Positions 27,462 through 36,486 of a stretch of DNA of 64,000 nt are shown here, piece after piece. Each line of letters starts with the position of its first letter. Position 1 is the first letter of the stretch. Below the pieces are notes generated by a model. That model ran no database searches. It saw nothing but the letters and a program-made list of their open reading frames with translations, and had not been told where the DNA came from. A program made the position numbers and the translations under genes. This DNA comes from Burkholderia stabilis (GTDB taxonomy: Bacteria > Pseudomonadota > Gammaproteobacteria > Burkholderiales > Burkholderiaceae): contig NZ_CP016443.1 in NCBI RefSeq assembly GCF_001742165.1, positions 2,852,001 to 2,916,000 of the forward strand. Reading direction: 5' to 3'.

Positions 27462-27725
27462 GTGATTCGATATGCGCTGATCGTTGCCGCGTATTATGCG
27501 CGCGGCCCCGTCAAGCGCGACGTGATGATGGCGCAGGTGCTGTCGTCCGCGCTCGAAGGTGTCGTTCACAATGCCGCGCGGCGCGGGCTGCTGGCGGCCC
27601 CGAAACTGAAGCGCGAACTCGTTGCGCGGGCACGGCGCTACCTGGAAGGCATCGTGCGATACGACGGCGAACCCCCGCTCGCGAACCGCAGCGAAAAGCG
27701 TGTTGTACCCCGAAATTCGGAGTAG
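27462..27725 (+). pseudogene. Probable C-terminal remnant of a TetR-type regulator
   Basis: An 87-codon frame whose codons from about 27470 show the strong GC3 bias of real genes in this genome. The helical sequence (VAAYYARGP, RDVMMAQVLSSALEGVVHNA, ELVARARRYLEGIV) looks like the ligand-domain end of a TetR protein. There is no helix-turn-helix upstream; the sequence changes abruptly to the low-GC DUF6402 island. The simplest reading is a TetR gene whose 5' half was replaced when the island arrived. A small intact gene cannot be excluded. Confidence 0.45.
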
Positions 27726-27769
27726 ATTGGCGATTTCCTGATATCGAACGACAACGGGAGCGCCGCGCC

Positions 27770-28216
27770 ATGTTGACCTATTCCATTCAGAAAGTCGGCT
27801 ACGACTACACGCAACTGGATTCACAGGGCGCGACGGACTACGCGTCGTTCATTCATGCATTCGATGCGTTCCCGTGGGCCGTGCAGCAGGCCGAGTGGGA
27901 CCAGATACAAGACGGCCCGTTTCCGGCGCTCGTGCTGCAGCATGCGGACGATCAGCGGGAATTGTGGGTCACCGCGCTGAAGGATGCGAGCGCGAACGGG
28001 TTCCAGTTGAATGCGGTCTCGATGCGCATGAAGAAGGGACTCTTCGGCATGGGGAAGCCGAAGCCGGAGCAGTACGTCGAGACGATCGACGTCGAAAAGC
28101 GCGCCGACGTCGATACGTTGTGCCGGTTGTTCTGCGATCGTCAGTATGACGAGCTGGACCGGCTCGTGGCGCGACATGCAGCGCGCAACGCCGACCGTGA
28201 TGACAGCGACGATTGA
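27770..28216 (+). CDS. Hypothetical protein
   Basis: 148 residues from ATG 27770 with CGGGAG upstream. Soluble, acidic, no signal peptide or membrane helix. Notable blocks are FIHAFDAFPWAVQQAEWD, FPALVLQHADDQRELWVTAL and a C-terminal CRLFCDRQYDELDRLVARH. I do not recognise the family; the length and codon use say it is real. It converges on the histidine kinase gene with only 8 bp between stops and has no evident operon partner. Confidence 0.6.
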   Translation: MLTYSIQKVGYDYTQLDSQGATDYASFIHAFDAFPWAVQQAEWDQIQDGPFPALVLQHADDQRELWVTALKDASANGFQLNAVSMRMKKGLFGMGKPKPEQYVETIDVEKRADVDTLCRLFCDRQYDELDRLVARHAARNADRDDSDD

Positions 28217-28224
28217 GCGCCGCT

Positions 28225-29646
28225 TCAGGCGCGCTTCGCCCCCGTTCCCGCCGCGCGCGGAAACGTCAGCACCACCGCAAATCCGCCCGCATCGGGAAAC
28301 GTGAACCCGACGCGCCCACCGTGCGCCTTCATCACTTCCTGCACGATCGCCAGCCCGAGGCCCGACCCTGTGCGCCGCTCGCTGCCGTCCGGCGCGATCC
28401 GCACGAACGGCTGCAATGCCGCGTCCCAGTGCTCGCGCGGAATGCCTCGCCCGTTGTCGGTGACGGTCAGCGTGACCGCCTCGTCGGCATGGCCCGTGGT
28501 GTCGACCGAGACGACGATGTCGTCCGCATGACCGTGCAGCAGCGCGTTGTGCAGCACGTTCGACAGCGCTTCCTGCAGGCTGATCGCATCGCCGTCGATC
28601 CATGCCAGCGGCGCGTCGCTCGCGAACGCGACGGCGACGTCGCGCTCGTCCGCGAGCGGAATCGTGCGGCCGAGCACGTCCTTGGCGAGCGCGACGAGTT
28701 CGACGGGCTGTAATGGCACGGCCTCGGTGCGATGGATCACCATCGCGTGATTGAGCAACTGGCCAGTGAGGCGGCCGACGTCCGCGGAGGTTGCACGCAG
28801 CGCGTCGAGGCGCGCCGCGTGACGCGCAGGATCGGCTTCGCCGTCGAGCAGCTCGATCTGCGCGTCGAGCCGCGCGAGCGGCGTGCGCATCTGGTGCGCG
28901 GCGTCGGCGATGAAGCGCTGCATCGCGTTGATCCGCTCGGCCAGGCGACGGATCAATCCGTTGATCGAACCGATGATGGCGTCGATCTCGCTCGGCGTAT
29001 CGACGGCCACGGGCCGCAGGTCGGCCGGGTCGCGCGCGGCGATGAGCGTGCCGATCTGCGCGAGCGGGCGCAAGCCGCGCCGGATCGCGAGGCCGCTCGC
29101 ACCGATCGCGAGCACGCTCATCAGCAGGATCAGCGTCCACACCTTGATGCTCATGTCGTTCGTGAGCTGCTGGCGCGCATTGGTGGTTTGCGCAACGGTC
29201 ACGAGCGCCCAGCCCGGCGTGCGTTCCTCGGGCATGTAGCGCGCGATGGTCGCGGTGCGGATGCGGTGCCCCTGGTAGACGGCGTTCGCGAACGCAGGGC
29301 CCTGTTTGGCGGCGGCAAGCGTCGCGGGGCTCGCGAGATCGTTGTAACCGGCCACGACGATGCCGCGCGAATCGACGACCTTGTAGTAGACGAGGTCGTA
29401 GCGCGACAGCGTCGACAATGCGGCCACCGGCGGATTCAGCGCGAGCACGCCGCCCTGTACGTAGAGGTTCTCCGCGACCTGGATGGATGCGCCGGCAAGC
29501 AACTGGTCGTATGCGCGTTCGGCCGCGACGCCCGCGTAGTAGCGCGCGATTGCCGCAAGCGCGAGCGCGCCGGTCGCGACGACGAGCGCGATGAAAAGCA
29601 GCGTGCGCCCGAACAGCGTCTTCGGGAACCAGTCAATGCGACGCAA
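28225..29646 (-). CDS. Sensor histidine kinase (TctE/QseC-like)
   Basis: 473 residues. The first membrane helix at about 14-36 (LLFIALVVATGALALAAIA) and a second at about 168-190 (LILLMSVLAIGASGLAI) enclose a periplasmic sensor of about 130 residues. HAMP-like sequence precedes the H-box DAAHQMRTPLARL, then N-box QEALSNVLHNALLHG, G1 DNGRGIP and G2 GSGLGLAI. It phosphorylates the response regulator whose gene overlaps its start by 14 bp. TctE-like systems usually respond to organic acids and control carriers, and a binding-protein gene and an MFS carrier are divergent. Confidence 0.92.
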   Translation of the reverse strand: MRRIDWFPKTLFGRTLLFIALVVATGALALAAIARYYAGVAAERAYDQLLAGASIQVAENLYVQGGVLALNPPVAALSTLSRYDLVYYKVVDSRGIVVAGYNDLASPATLAAAKQGPAFANAVYQGHRIRTATIARYMPEERTPGWALVTVAQTTNARQQLTNDMSIKVWTLILLMSVLAIGASGLAIRRGLRPLAQIGTLIAARDPADLRPVAVDTPSEIDAIIGSINGLIRRLAERINAMQRFIADAAHQMRTPLARLDAQIELLDGEADPARHAARLDALRATSADVGRLTGQLLNHAMVIHRTEAVPLQPVELVALAKDVLGRTIPLADERDVAVAFASDAPLAWIDGDAISLQEALSNVLHNALLHGHADDIVVSVDTTGHADEAVTLTVTDNGRGIPREHWDAALQPFVRIAPDGSERRTGSGLGLAIVQEVMKAHGGRVGFTFPDAGGFAVVLTFPRAAGTGAKRA

Positions 29647-30298
29647 TCTGATACCCCATCCCGCGCGCGGTGCGGATCTCGACCGAGCTGCCCTGCAGCT
29701 TCTTGCGCACGCGCGTCACGTATTGCTCGACCGCATTCGTGGTCGGCTCGTTGCCGAAGCTGAACAGCTGGTTCAGCAGTTCTTCCTTCGAGAAGATCCG
29801 TTGCGGCCGGCTCGCAAGAATCTCGAGCAGCGCGAATTCCTGGCGAGACAGCGACAGCGGCTGGCCGTCGAGTTCCGCGAGGCGGCTGCTGCGGTCGATC
29901 ACGAGGCCGCCGAGCGTCAGCACGTCGTTCGCGTGGCCGCTGTTGCGGCGCAGGAGCGCCTGCACGCGCGCGTCGAGCTCGCGGTAGTCGAACGGCTTCA
30001 CGAGATAGTCGTCGGCGCCGAGGCCGAGGCCGCTCACGCGGTCGTCGATCGCCGAGCGTGCGGTCACGAGCAGTACGGGCGTCTTGCTGCCCGACGCGCG
30101 CAGGTTACGCAGCACCGCGAAGCCGTCCATGCCGGGCAGGTTCGCGTCGAGCACGACGAGGTCGAAGCGCTCGACGCGCAGCAGCCCGTTCGCGGTCGCG
30201 CCGTCGGTTTCGAGATCGACGGCGTGGCCGAGCCGCGCGAGGCGATTGCGGATCGCCGCGCCGATTTCGGCATCGTCCTCCACGACGAGAATGCGCAT
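29633..30298 (-). CDS. OmpR/TctD-type response regulator
   Basis: 221 residues. Receiver domain: acidic pocket EDD at 7-9, phospho-acceptor Asp in LVVLDANLPGMDG near 51, and Lys in VKPFDYRELD. The OmpR-type winged helix at about 125-221 includes LSRQEFALLEILA and VTRVRKKLQG. It is the first gene of a two-gene operon with the kinase. The divergent Tat-type binding protein and MFS genes are likely targets. Confidence 0.93.
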   Translation of the reverse strand: MRILVVEDDAEIGAAIRNRLARLGHAVDLETDGATANGLLRVERFDLVVLDANLPGMDGFAVLRNLRASGSKTPVLLVTARSAIDDRVSGLGLGADDYLVKPFDYRELDARVQALLRRNSGHANDVLTLGGLVIDRSSRLAELDGQPLSLSRQEFALLEILASRPQRIFSKEELLNQLFSFGNEPTTNAVEQYVTRVRKKLQGSSVEIRTARGMGYQIASH

Positions 30299-30443
30299 GG
30301 TGCCGTTTGCAGGTGAGTGGATTAGGGGTTTTCCCGGGGCCGGGATGTCAGCATTTTCTCAGACTCGGTCGATAACCTGTGTCGAGCCGGAAGCAGCACG
30401 CAAGGACGGCATTAATACCAGAAATATTCAAGGAGACGGCAAC

Positions 30444-30539
30444 ATGCAGCATGTCACGGGCACGACGAACGCGCGGTGCGGCACGACGCCGGCCTTCGCG
30501 CGGCCGTTGGCCGTCCGTCTCGCGGCGGCGCGCGCATGA
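30444..30539 (+). CDS. Possible short leader ORF upstream of the binding-protein gene
   Basis: A 31-codon frame (MQHVTGTTNARCGTTPAFAR...) preceded at good spacing by AAGGAGA, the best ribosome-binding site in the vicinity. Its stop overlaps the ATG of the following binding-protein gene (ATGA), so translation of the leader could feed the downstream gene, which has no clear site of its own. It may instead mark a longer, frame-disrupted start of that gene. No domain. Confidence 0.4.
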   Translation: MQHVTGTTNARCGTTPAFARPLAVRLAAARA

Positions 30540-31552
30540 CGACGTCGCTGCGCCGCCGCGCACTGATCGCCGCCGGCCTCGGCGCGCTCGCCGCGCCGGC
30601 GTTCGTGCGCGCCAAGCCGCGCTCCGTGCGGATTTCCAAAGGTTATGGCGTGCTGTACCTGCCGCTGCTCGTGATGGAGAAGCAGCGCCTGTTCGAGCAG
30701 CACGCGGCGCGGCATGGCGTGCGCGACGTTGCGGTCGACTGGGTGCTGCTCGACGGCGGCAATTCCGTCAACGACGCGATGATGGCCGGCACGCTCGATT
30801 TCGCCGGCGCCGGTGCGCCGGGCTTCATCGAGCTGTGGGCGCGGGCGCGCGGCATCCCGAACGTCGAGGTGATCGGCATCAGCGGGCTGTCGACCACGTC
30901 GCTGTCGCTGAACGCGAACCGTCCGGGCCTCGCGTCGCTGCGCGACTTCACGCCCGCCGACCGGATCGCGGTGCCCGGCATCCGCACGTCGCTGTCGGCG
31001 GTCGTGCTGCAGATGGTCGCGAGCCGGCAACTCGGCCCTGCGCATTTCGCGAAACTCGATTCGATCACCGTGAACCTGCCGCATCCGCAGGCGATGCAGG
31101 CGCTGATCCGCCGCGAGAACGGCGTCACCGCGCATTTCACGTCGCCGCCGTTCTCGACGCTGGAGTTGCGGCAGCCGGGCATCCACCGCGTCGTGAGTTC
31201 GGTCGACGTGCTCGGCCCGCTGACGCTCGACGTCGTGTTCGCGCCGAAGCGGCTCGTCGATACCGAGCCCGCGCTGGCCTCGGCGTTTCTCGGCGCGCTC
31301 GACGAAGCGAACCGCCTGATCTCGCAGGACCCGCGCGCGGCGGCCGCGCTTTACGCGGCGTCGTCCGGCGTCGGCGTGTCGCACGACGACGTGATGCAGA
31401 TGCTCGCCGCGCCCGACACGCGCTTTTCGGTGCGGCCGAACCAACTGATGGACTACGTCGAATTCCTGTACCTGGCCGGCACGATCAAGGCGAAACCGCG
31501 CGCGTGGCACGAGATGTTCGCGCCGATGCTCGACGACTACCGGTCGGGCTGA
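30536..31552 (+). CDS. NitT/TauT-type ABC substrate-binding protein, Tat-exported, orphan
   Basis: 338 residues from ATG 30536. The N-terminus LRRRALIAAGLGALAAPAFVRA has consecutive Arg and a hydrophobic core ending in a signal-peptidase-type site, so Tat export is likely. The SsuA/TauA-type fold has ISKGYGVLYLPLLVMEKQ, LLDGGNSVNDAMMAGTLDFA and HEMFAPMLDDYRSG. No ATPase or permease gene is adjacent; the next gene is an MFS carrier. The protein may work with a remote transporter or act as a sensor for the divergent kinase. Confidence 0.82.
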   Translation: MTTSLRRRALIAAGLGALAAPAFVRAKPRSVRISKGYGVLYLPLLVMEKQRLFEQHAARHGVRDVAVDWVLLDGGNSVNDAMMAGTLDFAGAGAPGFIELWARARGIPNVEVIGISGLSTTSLSLNANRPGLASLRDFTPADRIAVPGIRTSLSAVVLQMVASRQLGPAHFAKLDSITVNLPHPQAMQALIRRENGVTAHFTSPPFSTLELRQPGIHRVVSSVDVLGPLTLDVVFAPKRLVDTEPALASAFLGALDEANRLISQDPRAAAALYAASSGVGVSHDDVMQMLAAPDTRFSVRPNQLMDYVEFLYLAGTIKAKPRAWHEMFAPMLDDYRSG

Positions 31553-31675
31553 ACGCCGCTGCCGCCGGCAAACGATATGCATCGAAACCCGCTTGGGCCC
31601 GCGCCTTCGCTGCGCGCGGCGCCGACTCAACCGACAAGCAACCGACACGTAACCGATTCACGTAAGGAGCCCGCA

Positions 31676-32986
31676 GTGAACGCTACCGAAACCCTGGACC
31701 CCGCGTCCGCCGAAGAACAGCGCATCATGTCGAAGATGGCGCGGCGCCTGCTGCCCATCCTCGTCGTGATGTTCCTGATCGCGTTCATCGACCGGCAGAA
31801 CGTCGGCTTCGCGAAACTGCAGATGGTGCACAGCCTCGGGATGACGGAGGCCGCGTTCGGGCTCGCGTCGTCGCTGTTCTTCATCGGCTACCTGCTGTTC
31901 GAGGTGCCGAGCACGCTCGCGCTGCATCGCTACGGCGCACGCGTGTGGCTCGCGCGGATCATGCTGACGTGGGGCCTCATCACGGTGCTGATGGGCTTCA
32001 CGACGTCGATGCCCGCATTCTGTTCGCTGCGTTTCCTGCTCGGCATCGCCGAAGCCGGTTTCTATCCGGGCGTGATCTATTACCTGACGCTGTGGTTTCC
32101 GCAGAGCTATCGCGCGAAGGTGCTCGGCATCTTCACGCTCGGCAGTGCGCTCGCGAACATGCTCGGCTCGCTGGTCGGCGGCGTGTTGCTGAGCCTGAAC
32201 GGCGTGGGGGGCCTCGCGGGCTGGCAATGGGTGTTCGTTGCGACGGGCATCCCGGCCGTGATCGTCGCAATCGTCGTGTTCCGTGTGCTGCCCGCGTCGT
32301 TCCGCGAGGCGCCGTTCCTCGACGAGCGCGAGAAGCAGATCGTTGCGGCCGCACTCGAACGCGAAAAGCCCGCGCAGGCGGAGCATGGTCAGCCGTGGAA
32401 GGCGCTGCTCGACCCGCGCGTGATGCTGTTCGCGGCGACCTACATGCTGATGTCGACGTCGCTGTACGGCGTCACGTACTGGCTGCCCACGCTCGTGAAA
32501 TCGTTCGGCGTGTCGAGCAGCATGAACGGCTTCCTGAGCATGCTGCCGTGGGCGCTCGCGGTGCTGCTGCTGCAGTGGCTGCCGGGAAAGTTGCGCCGCG
32601 CGAAGAGCATTCTGCGCACGATCGCGATCGTCGCGGCGCTCGGCGCGCTCGGCTTCCTGCTGAGCCTCGTGCTGCCGTCGACGCCGCTGCGCTTCGTCGC
32701 GCTCGTGCTCGGCGGTGCGTGCATCCCGCTGCTGTATCCGTGCTTCTGGTCGATGCCGCCGCGTTATTTCACCGGCGCGCGTGCGGCGGCGAGCGTCGCG
32801 GCGATCAACTCGATCGGCAACCTCGGCGGCTTCTTCAGCCAGAACCTGATGCCGTTCGCCGGCAAGGTGACGGGTACCGCGTTCGGGCCGATGATCGTGC
32901 CGATCGTGTGTCTCGCGTTGCTCGGGATCGGCGCGCTGGTCGCGTGGACGCGCTCGGAGCGGGGGATGGTGGCGGTGGGGGCGTGA
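31676..32986 (+). CDS. MFS transporter, anion:cation symporter (ACS) type
   Basis: 436 residues from GTG 31676, chosen because AAGGAGC lies 6 bases upstream. Helix 1 carries FLIAFIDRQNVGFAK, characteristic of the ACS family that moves organic anions such as hexuronates, tartrate or phthalates. FIGYLLFEVPSTLALHRYGARVW and RFLLGIAEAGFYPGVIYYLTLWFP are further family marks. About 12 helices are seen. It lies 123 bp after the binding-protein gene in the same direction and converges on the next gene. Confidence 0.9.
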   Translation: MNATETLDPASAEEQRIMSKMARRLLPILVVMFLIAFIDRQNVGFAKLQMVHSLGMTEAAFGLASSLFFIGYLLFEVPSTLALHRYGARVWLARIMLTWGLITVLMGFTTSMPAFCSLRFLLGIAEAGFYPGVIYYLTLWFPQSYRAKVLGIFTLGSALANMLGSLVGGVLLSLNGVGGLAGWQWVFVATGIPAVIVAIVVFRVLPASFREAPFLDEREKQIVAAALEREKPAQAEHGQPWKALLDPRVMLFAATYMLMSTSLYGVTYWLPTLVKSFGVSSSMNGFLSMLPWALAVLLLQWLPGKLRRAKSILRTIAIVAALGALGFLLSLVLPSTPLRFVALVLGGACIPLLYPCFWSMPPRYFTGARAAASVAAINSIGNLGGFFSQNLMPFAGKVTGTAFGPMIVPIVCLALLGIGALVAWTRSERGMVAVGA

Positions 32987-32998
32987 TGGTGGGCGGCG

Positions 32999-33676
32999 TC
33001 AGCGCTTCATCAACTGGTTTCCGACGATCTTGAAGTCGGTGGCCACGTGCGTATTCGACAGCAGGTACTTGAGCGCGCGGATGTCCGGCGCGGTCGTCGA
33101 GAAGCGGTCGCCGCCGTCGAATATGAAGTTCCACATGATGATGCCGCGGCTGGTCTCGGGATCGTCCACGCGGATCTCCTTCAGCGACGCGAGCGGATAT
33201 GCTCGCTCGTGCCAGTCGAACAGGTGCCGCACGTAGAGGTGATCGTGCGTCACGATTTCATAGCGGCGCAGGAATGGCGTCGCGACGATGAGGAGCACGG
33301 CGGTGACAATCAGCAGCGAGCGGGCCGCGCGCCAGACGACGGCCCGCGAGGCGCGGCCGCGCGGTTTGGTGCGGTACCGTCGGTAGGCGGATGGCACGGT
33401 CATTACCACGCTGACCCACCAGAACGCCGCGATGAACCCGAGCGGCACGTTCATGAACGGCACCGAAAAGGCGCCGACGAAGCTGGTCGGAAAATCCAGG
33501 AGCCGCGCGGTCGACACGAACCCGAGCCCGATGTAGCTGCCCGCAGGGTGCGGGATGAACAGGGCCGTCGTCAGCGCCTGCAGGGCGAGCAGGATGGGCC
33601 AGCACAGCAGCGATACCGCAAGCCAGCCGGCCACGACAGCGCAGAAACTGAATGCGTAGGAGAAGATGTTTTTCAT
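32999..33676 (-). CDS. Hypothetical membrane protein
   Basis: 225 residues from ATG 33676 (MKNIFSYAFSFCAVVAGW). ATG 33727 would add 17 residues and cannot be excluded. Four hydrophobic segments are seen (about 5-35, 48-60, 76-95 and 120-138). A C-terminal soluble domain of about 85 residues follows, with YEIVTHDHLYVRHLF and FDGGDRFSTTAPDIRALKYLLSN. That tail resembles PH-like domains of bacterial membrane proteins, but I cannot name the family. Confidence 0.7.
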   Translation of the reverse strand: MKNIFSYAFSFCAVVAGWLAVSLLCWPILLALQALTTALFIPHPAGSYIGLGFVSTARLLDFPTSFVGAFSVPFMNVPLGFIAAFWWVSVVMTVPSAYRRYRTKPRGRASRAVVWRAARSLLIVTAVLLIVATPFLRRYEIVTHDHLYVRHLFDWHERAYPLASLKEIRVDDPETSRGIIMWNFIFDGGDRFSTTAPDIRALKYLLSNTHVATDFKIVGNQLMKR

Positions 33677-33846
33677 CGTGTCGAATGGCGGGGTCGGGGC
33701 GCGGCCGGCGTACGGCTCGAGCGACATACAGCGAGGTGGCGAATTGTAGCGTTGCGCCGAGGCCTGTACAGGCGAGCATGCCGACTTTCTGCGCGTCGCG
33801 TCGACGTACTACCGTGTGCTGCCATGGGTGACACATGGAGCATGCA

Positions 33847-34038
33847 ATGAAAATGACGACGATCACGGCGTTTCGCGATGCCATTGCGCAGCGACGCATA
33901 CGACGCGAGTTTGTCGCGCGTGGCCTGGCATCGCGCGACGAGGCACGGCGTACCGGCAAATACATCGATGCTGAAAACGTAAGGGCAGCACTCGAACGCA
34001 TGCTGGAAGCGGCACGACGGACGAAGGCGGCCGGTTGA
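33847..34038 (+). CDS. Orphan antitoxin-like protein (ParD/StbD-like)
   Basis: 63 residues from ATG 33847, chosen for GGAG six bases upstream. The block EFVARGLASRDEARRTGKYIDAENVRAALERML is typical of small antitoxins that partner ParE/RelE toxins (the xFVxRGLASLxxAxxTGxYV pattern). No toxin gene follows: the next gene is a histidine kinase on the other strand, 25 bp away. It is a solitary antitoxin, either a remnant of a lost pair or a trans-acting antitoxin. Confidence 0.65.
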   Translation: MKMTTITAFRDAIAQRRIRREFVARGLASRDEARRTGKYIDAENVRAALERMLEAARRTKAAG

Positions 34039-34063
34039 ACCTTTCAGACGACCGCGAGCGCGC

Positions 34064-35842
34064 CTAACGGCGCGAAATCCCGGGCGTGACCGCCGCATGC
34101 GCATGTGACAGCGGAATCTCCACCTCGACCGTCGTGCCTTCGCCGAGCGTCGTCGCGATCTGCAACGTACCGCCGACGAGATACGCGCGCTCGCGCAAGC
34201 CGACCAGCCCGAACGAGCTCGACTTGCGCGGCGCGCCGGGATCGAACCCCGCGCCGTCGTCGCGAATCGTCAGCGCGATCGCATCGTCCCCGCACACGAG
34301 ATCCACGTCCGCATGCGATGCGGCCGCATGCCGCGCGACGTTCGCGAGCGCTTCCTGCGCGATGCGGAACACGGCCGTCGCATACGGTTCGTCGAGTTGC
34401 AGCTCGGGCGGCTCGACGTGCAGCGCGCATGCAATCCCGTGACGGTGCCGGAAATCCTCGACGAGCCATTGCATGGCGGCGGCGAAGCCGAGATCGTCGA
34501 GCATCAGCGGGCGCAGGTCCGATGCGATGCGCCGCGTCGCGGCCACCGCGCCGCGCGCCAGCATGTGCATGGCCGCGATCTTGCGCGCGAGCGGCGCGTC
34601 GTCCTGCGGCACGCGGTCGATCAGCCATTCGAGATCGTTCTTCAGCGTCGCGAGCGTCTGCGCGAGTTCGTCGTGCAGTTCGCGTGCGATGCGGCGCTGT
34701 TCGGCCTCGCGCGCGCTCGCGCTGATCGCGGCGATCTCGCGCAGTTCCTCGCGTGACGCCTGCAGCGCACGCTCCGCACGCACACGTTCCTCGACTTCGC
34801 GCCGCAGGTCGCGGTTCGACGCGCTCAGTTGCGCGGTGCGCGCGGCGACGCGCTGTTCGAGCCGTTCGTTCGCCTCGTTCAGCTGCGCGCTCTTCTGCAG
34901 GACGAGCAGATGCTGGTAGCGCGCGCCGGCCAGCGCGCGCACCGTCTGCGCGTGCAGCCGGCCGTTCTCGAACAGCAGCGCGAACAGCACGACACCCGAC
35001 GCGACGAGGCCGTACGCGCGCCCCGCGTAGAACCCGAGGTCGAAGCGCCCGTGGGTCAGCATCGACGACAGCGCGATGTCGAACAGCCATGCGACGAGCA
35101 CGGTCATCACCCACAGGTCGAGCACGGAATGGCGCCGCCGCTGCCGCCACATCAGCACGAGCGCGAGCAGGTTCAGCCCCCACACGGCCGTGATCGCGTT
35201 CGTCATCGACGCGGCCATCCGGTTGCCGTGCATGATGCGCGGCAGCAGGTCGTGGCCGGCGGTCGCGAGCAGCGCGAGCGCGGCGGTCGCGCCCGCCGCC
35301 GCGGCGATGCAGAGCACCACCGGAATCGCGGCGCGGCGCTGCGGCGCGGGGATCGGGTGCGCCCGCGACGGTGCGCGCAGCAGCGCGTAGGCGGCGACCG
35401 TCAGCGGAAAGCCGCCGTGCCAGAACAGGTACAGCCACGCGGTGGTCTGTTCGCCCGCGCCGAGCAGGCCGGTCGGCGTGAACAGCCCGGGAAAGGTCAG
35501 CATGTGCGTGCCGGCCATGAAGCCCGTGAACAGGTAGCCGCCCGCGAGCATGAGCAGCGATTTCTCGCGCAGGATCGCGTACTGGCCGAGCAGGAGGCCG
35601 GCCGTCACCATGTCGTTGACGACGATCGCCGACTGGTACACGGGAATGAACGCCCAGCCCGCCGCCAGCGGCATGCCCGCGAACGGTGCAAGCATGGCGA
35701 AGATCGCGGCCGACACGAGCACGGTTGCGATCGCGAGCCGTCGCTCGCGGCGGCCGGGCGGCAGCGACGACATGAACAGGCGCGACGCGTCCGGATCGTC
35801 GTTGCCGCCGGGAACCGGCTGGAAGCGGAAGGCGTTCATCAT
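34064..35842 (-). CDS. Membrane sensor histidine kinase with MASE4-like domain, NarX/UhpB type
   Basis: 592 residues. The first 290 form a multi-helix membrane sensor whose sequence (FIPVYQSAIVVNDMVTAGLLLGQ, LFTPTGLLGAGEQTTAWLYLFWHGGFPL) matches MASE4. A coiled linker (NERLEQRVAARTAQL) leads to a HisKA_3 dimerisation domain with RRIARELHDELAQTLA (phospho-His) and a HATPase with DDGAGFDPG and FGLVGLRERA. The gene overlaps the response regulator stop by 4 bp. The MASE4 signal is not known. Confidence 0.9.
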   Translation of the reverse strand: MMNAFRFQPVPGGNDDPDASRLFMSSLPPGRRERRLAIATVLVSAAIFAMLAPFAGMPLAAGWAFIPVYQSAIVVNDMVTAGLLLGQYAILREKSLLMLAGGYLFTGFMAGTHMLTFPGLFTPTGLLGAGEQTTAWLYLFWHGGFPLTVAAYALLRAPSRAHPIPAPQRRAAIPVVLCIAAAAGATAALALLATAGHDLLPRIMHGNRMAASMTNAITAVWGLNLLALVLMWRQRRRHSVLDLWVMTVLVAWLFDIALSSMLTHGRFDLGFYAGRAYGLVASGVVLFALLFENGRLHAQTVRALAGARYQHLLVLQKSAQLNEANERLEQRVAARTAQLSASNRDLRREVEERVRAERALQASREELREIAAISASAREAEQRRIARELHDELAQTLATLKNDLEWLIDRVPQDDAPLARKIAAMHMLARGAVAATRRIASDLRPLMLDDLGFAAAMQWLVEDFRHRHGIACALHVEPPELQLDEPYATAVFRIAQEALANVARHAAASHADVDLVCGDDAIALTIRDDGAGFDPGAPRKSSSFGLVGLRERAYLVGGTLQIATTLGEGTTVEVEIPLSHAHAAVTPGISRR

Positions 35843-36486
35843 GCGTCGCCGCCGCCGGGGTCGAGGTCGTGGCGCACCGCGTAGCGCACCAGCGCGGCTT
35901 CGTTCGGCAACTCCATCTTCTCGAGGATCCGCGTCTTGTAGGTGCTGACCGTCTTCGCGCTCAGCGCGAGTTCGGACGCGATCTGCGTGACGGTCTGGCC
36001 CGCGACGATGCGGCGCATCACGTCGAGCTCGCGCGCGGACAGCCGTTCGTGCGGCAGCGTCCGGGCCGGCGTGCGCAGCGTGCGTGCGAGGCTTTCGGCC
36101 GCCGACGGGCTCACGTAGACGCCGCCCGCCGCCACCTTGCCGACCGCCTCGACGAGCTCGGCGGTCGCGCTGTCCTTGGTCAGGTAGCCGGTCGCGCCGG
36201 CCTTGAACGCCCGCGCCGCGTACTGCGCCTCCGCGTGCATCGTCAGCACGAGCGTGCGCAGCGACGGCGCATGGCTTTTGACCAGCCGGATCAGCTCGAT
36301 GCCGGTTGGTGCGGGCATCGACAGGTCGAGCAGCAGCACGTCGGCGGTGCCGCGCTCGGCCAGCGCGAGCGTGGCCGAACCGTCGCTCGCCTCGCCGACG
36401 ATTTCGAAGCCACCGGCCCTCTCCAGGATGTAGCGCAGTCCGTCCCGCATGACTGCGTGATCGTCAGCCAGAATTACCCTGATCAT
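35839..36486 (-). CDS. NarL/FixJ-family response regulator
   Basis: 215 residues from ATG 36486 (MIRVILADDHAVMRDGL). The receiver has DDH at 8-10, phospho-Asp in VLLLDLSMPAPTG near 54, and Lys in TKDSAT. The LuxR-type DNA-binding domain at about 148-205 reads LSARELDVMRRIVAGQTVTQIASELALSAKTV. It is first in an operon with the MASE4 kinase, its cognate partner by overlap. Confidence 0.93.
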   Translation of the reverse strand: MIRVILADDHAVMRDGLRYILERAGGFEIVGEASDGSATLALAERGTADVLLLDLSMPAPTGIELIRLVKSHAPSLRTLVLTMHAEAQYAARAFKAGATGYLTKDSATAELVEAVGKVAAGGVYVSPSAAESLARTLRTPARTLPHERLSARELDVMRRIVAGQTVTQIASELALSAKTVSTYKTRILEKMELPNEAALVRYAVRHDLDPGGGDA

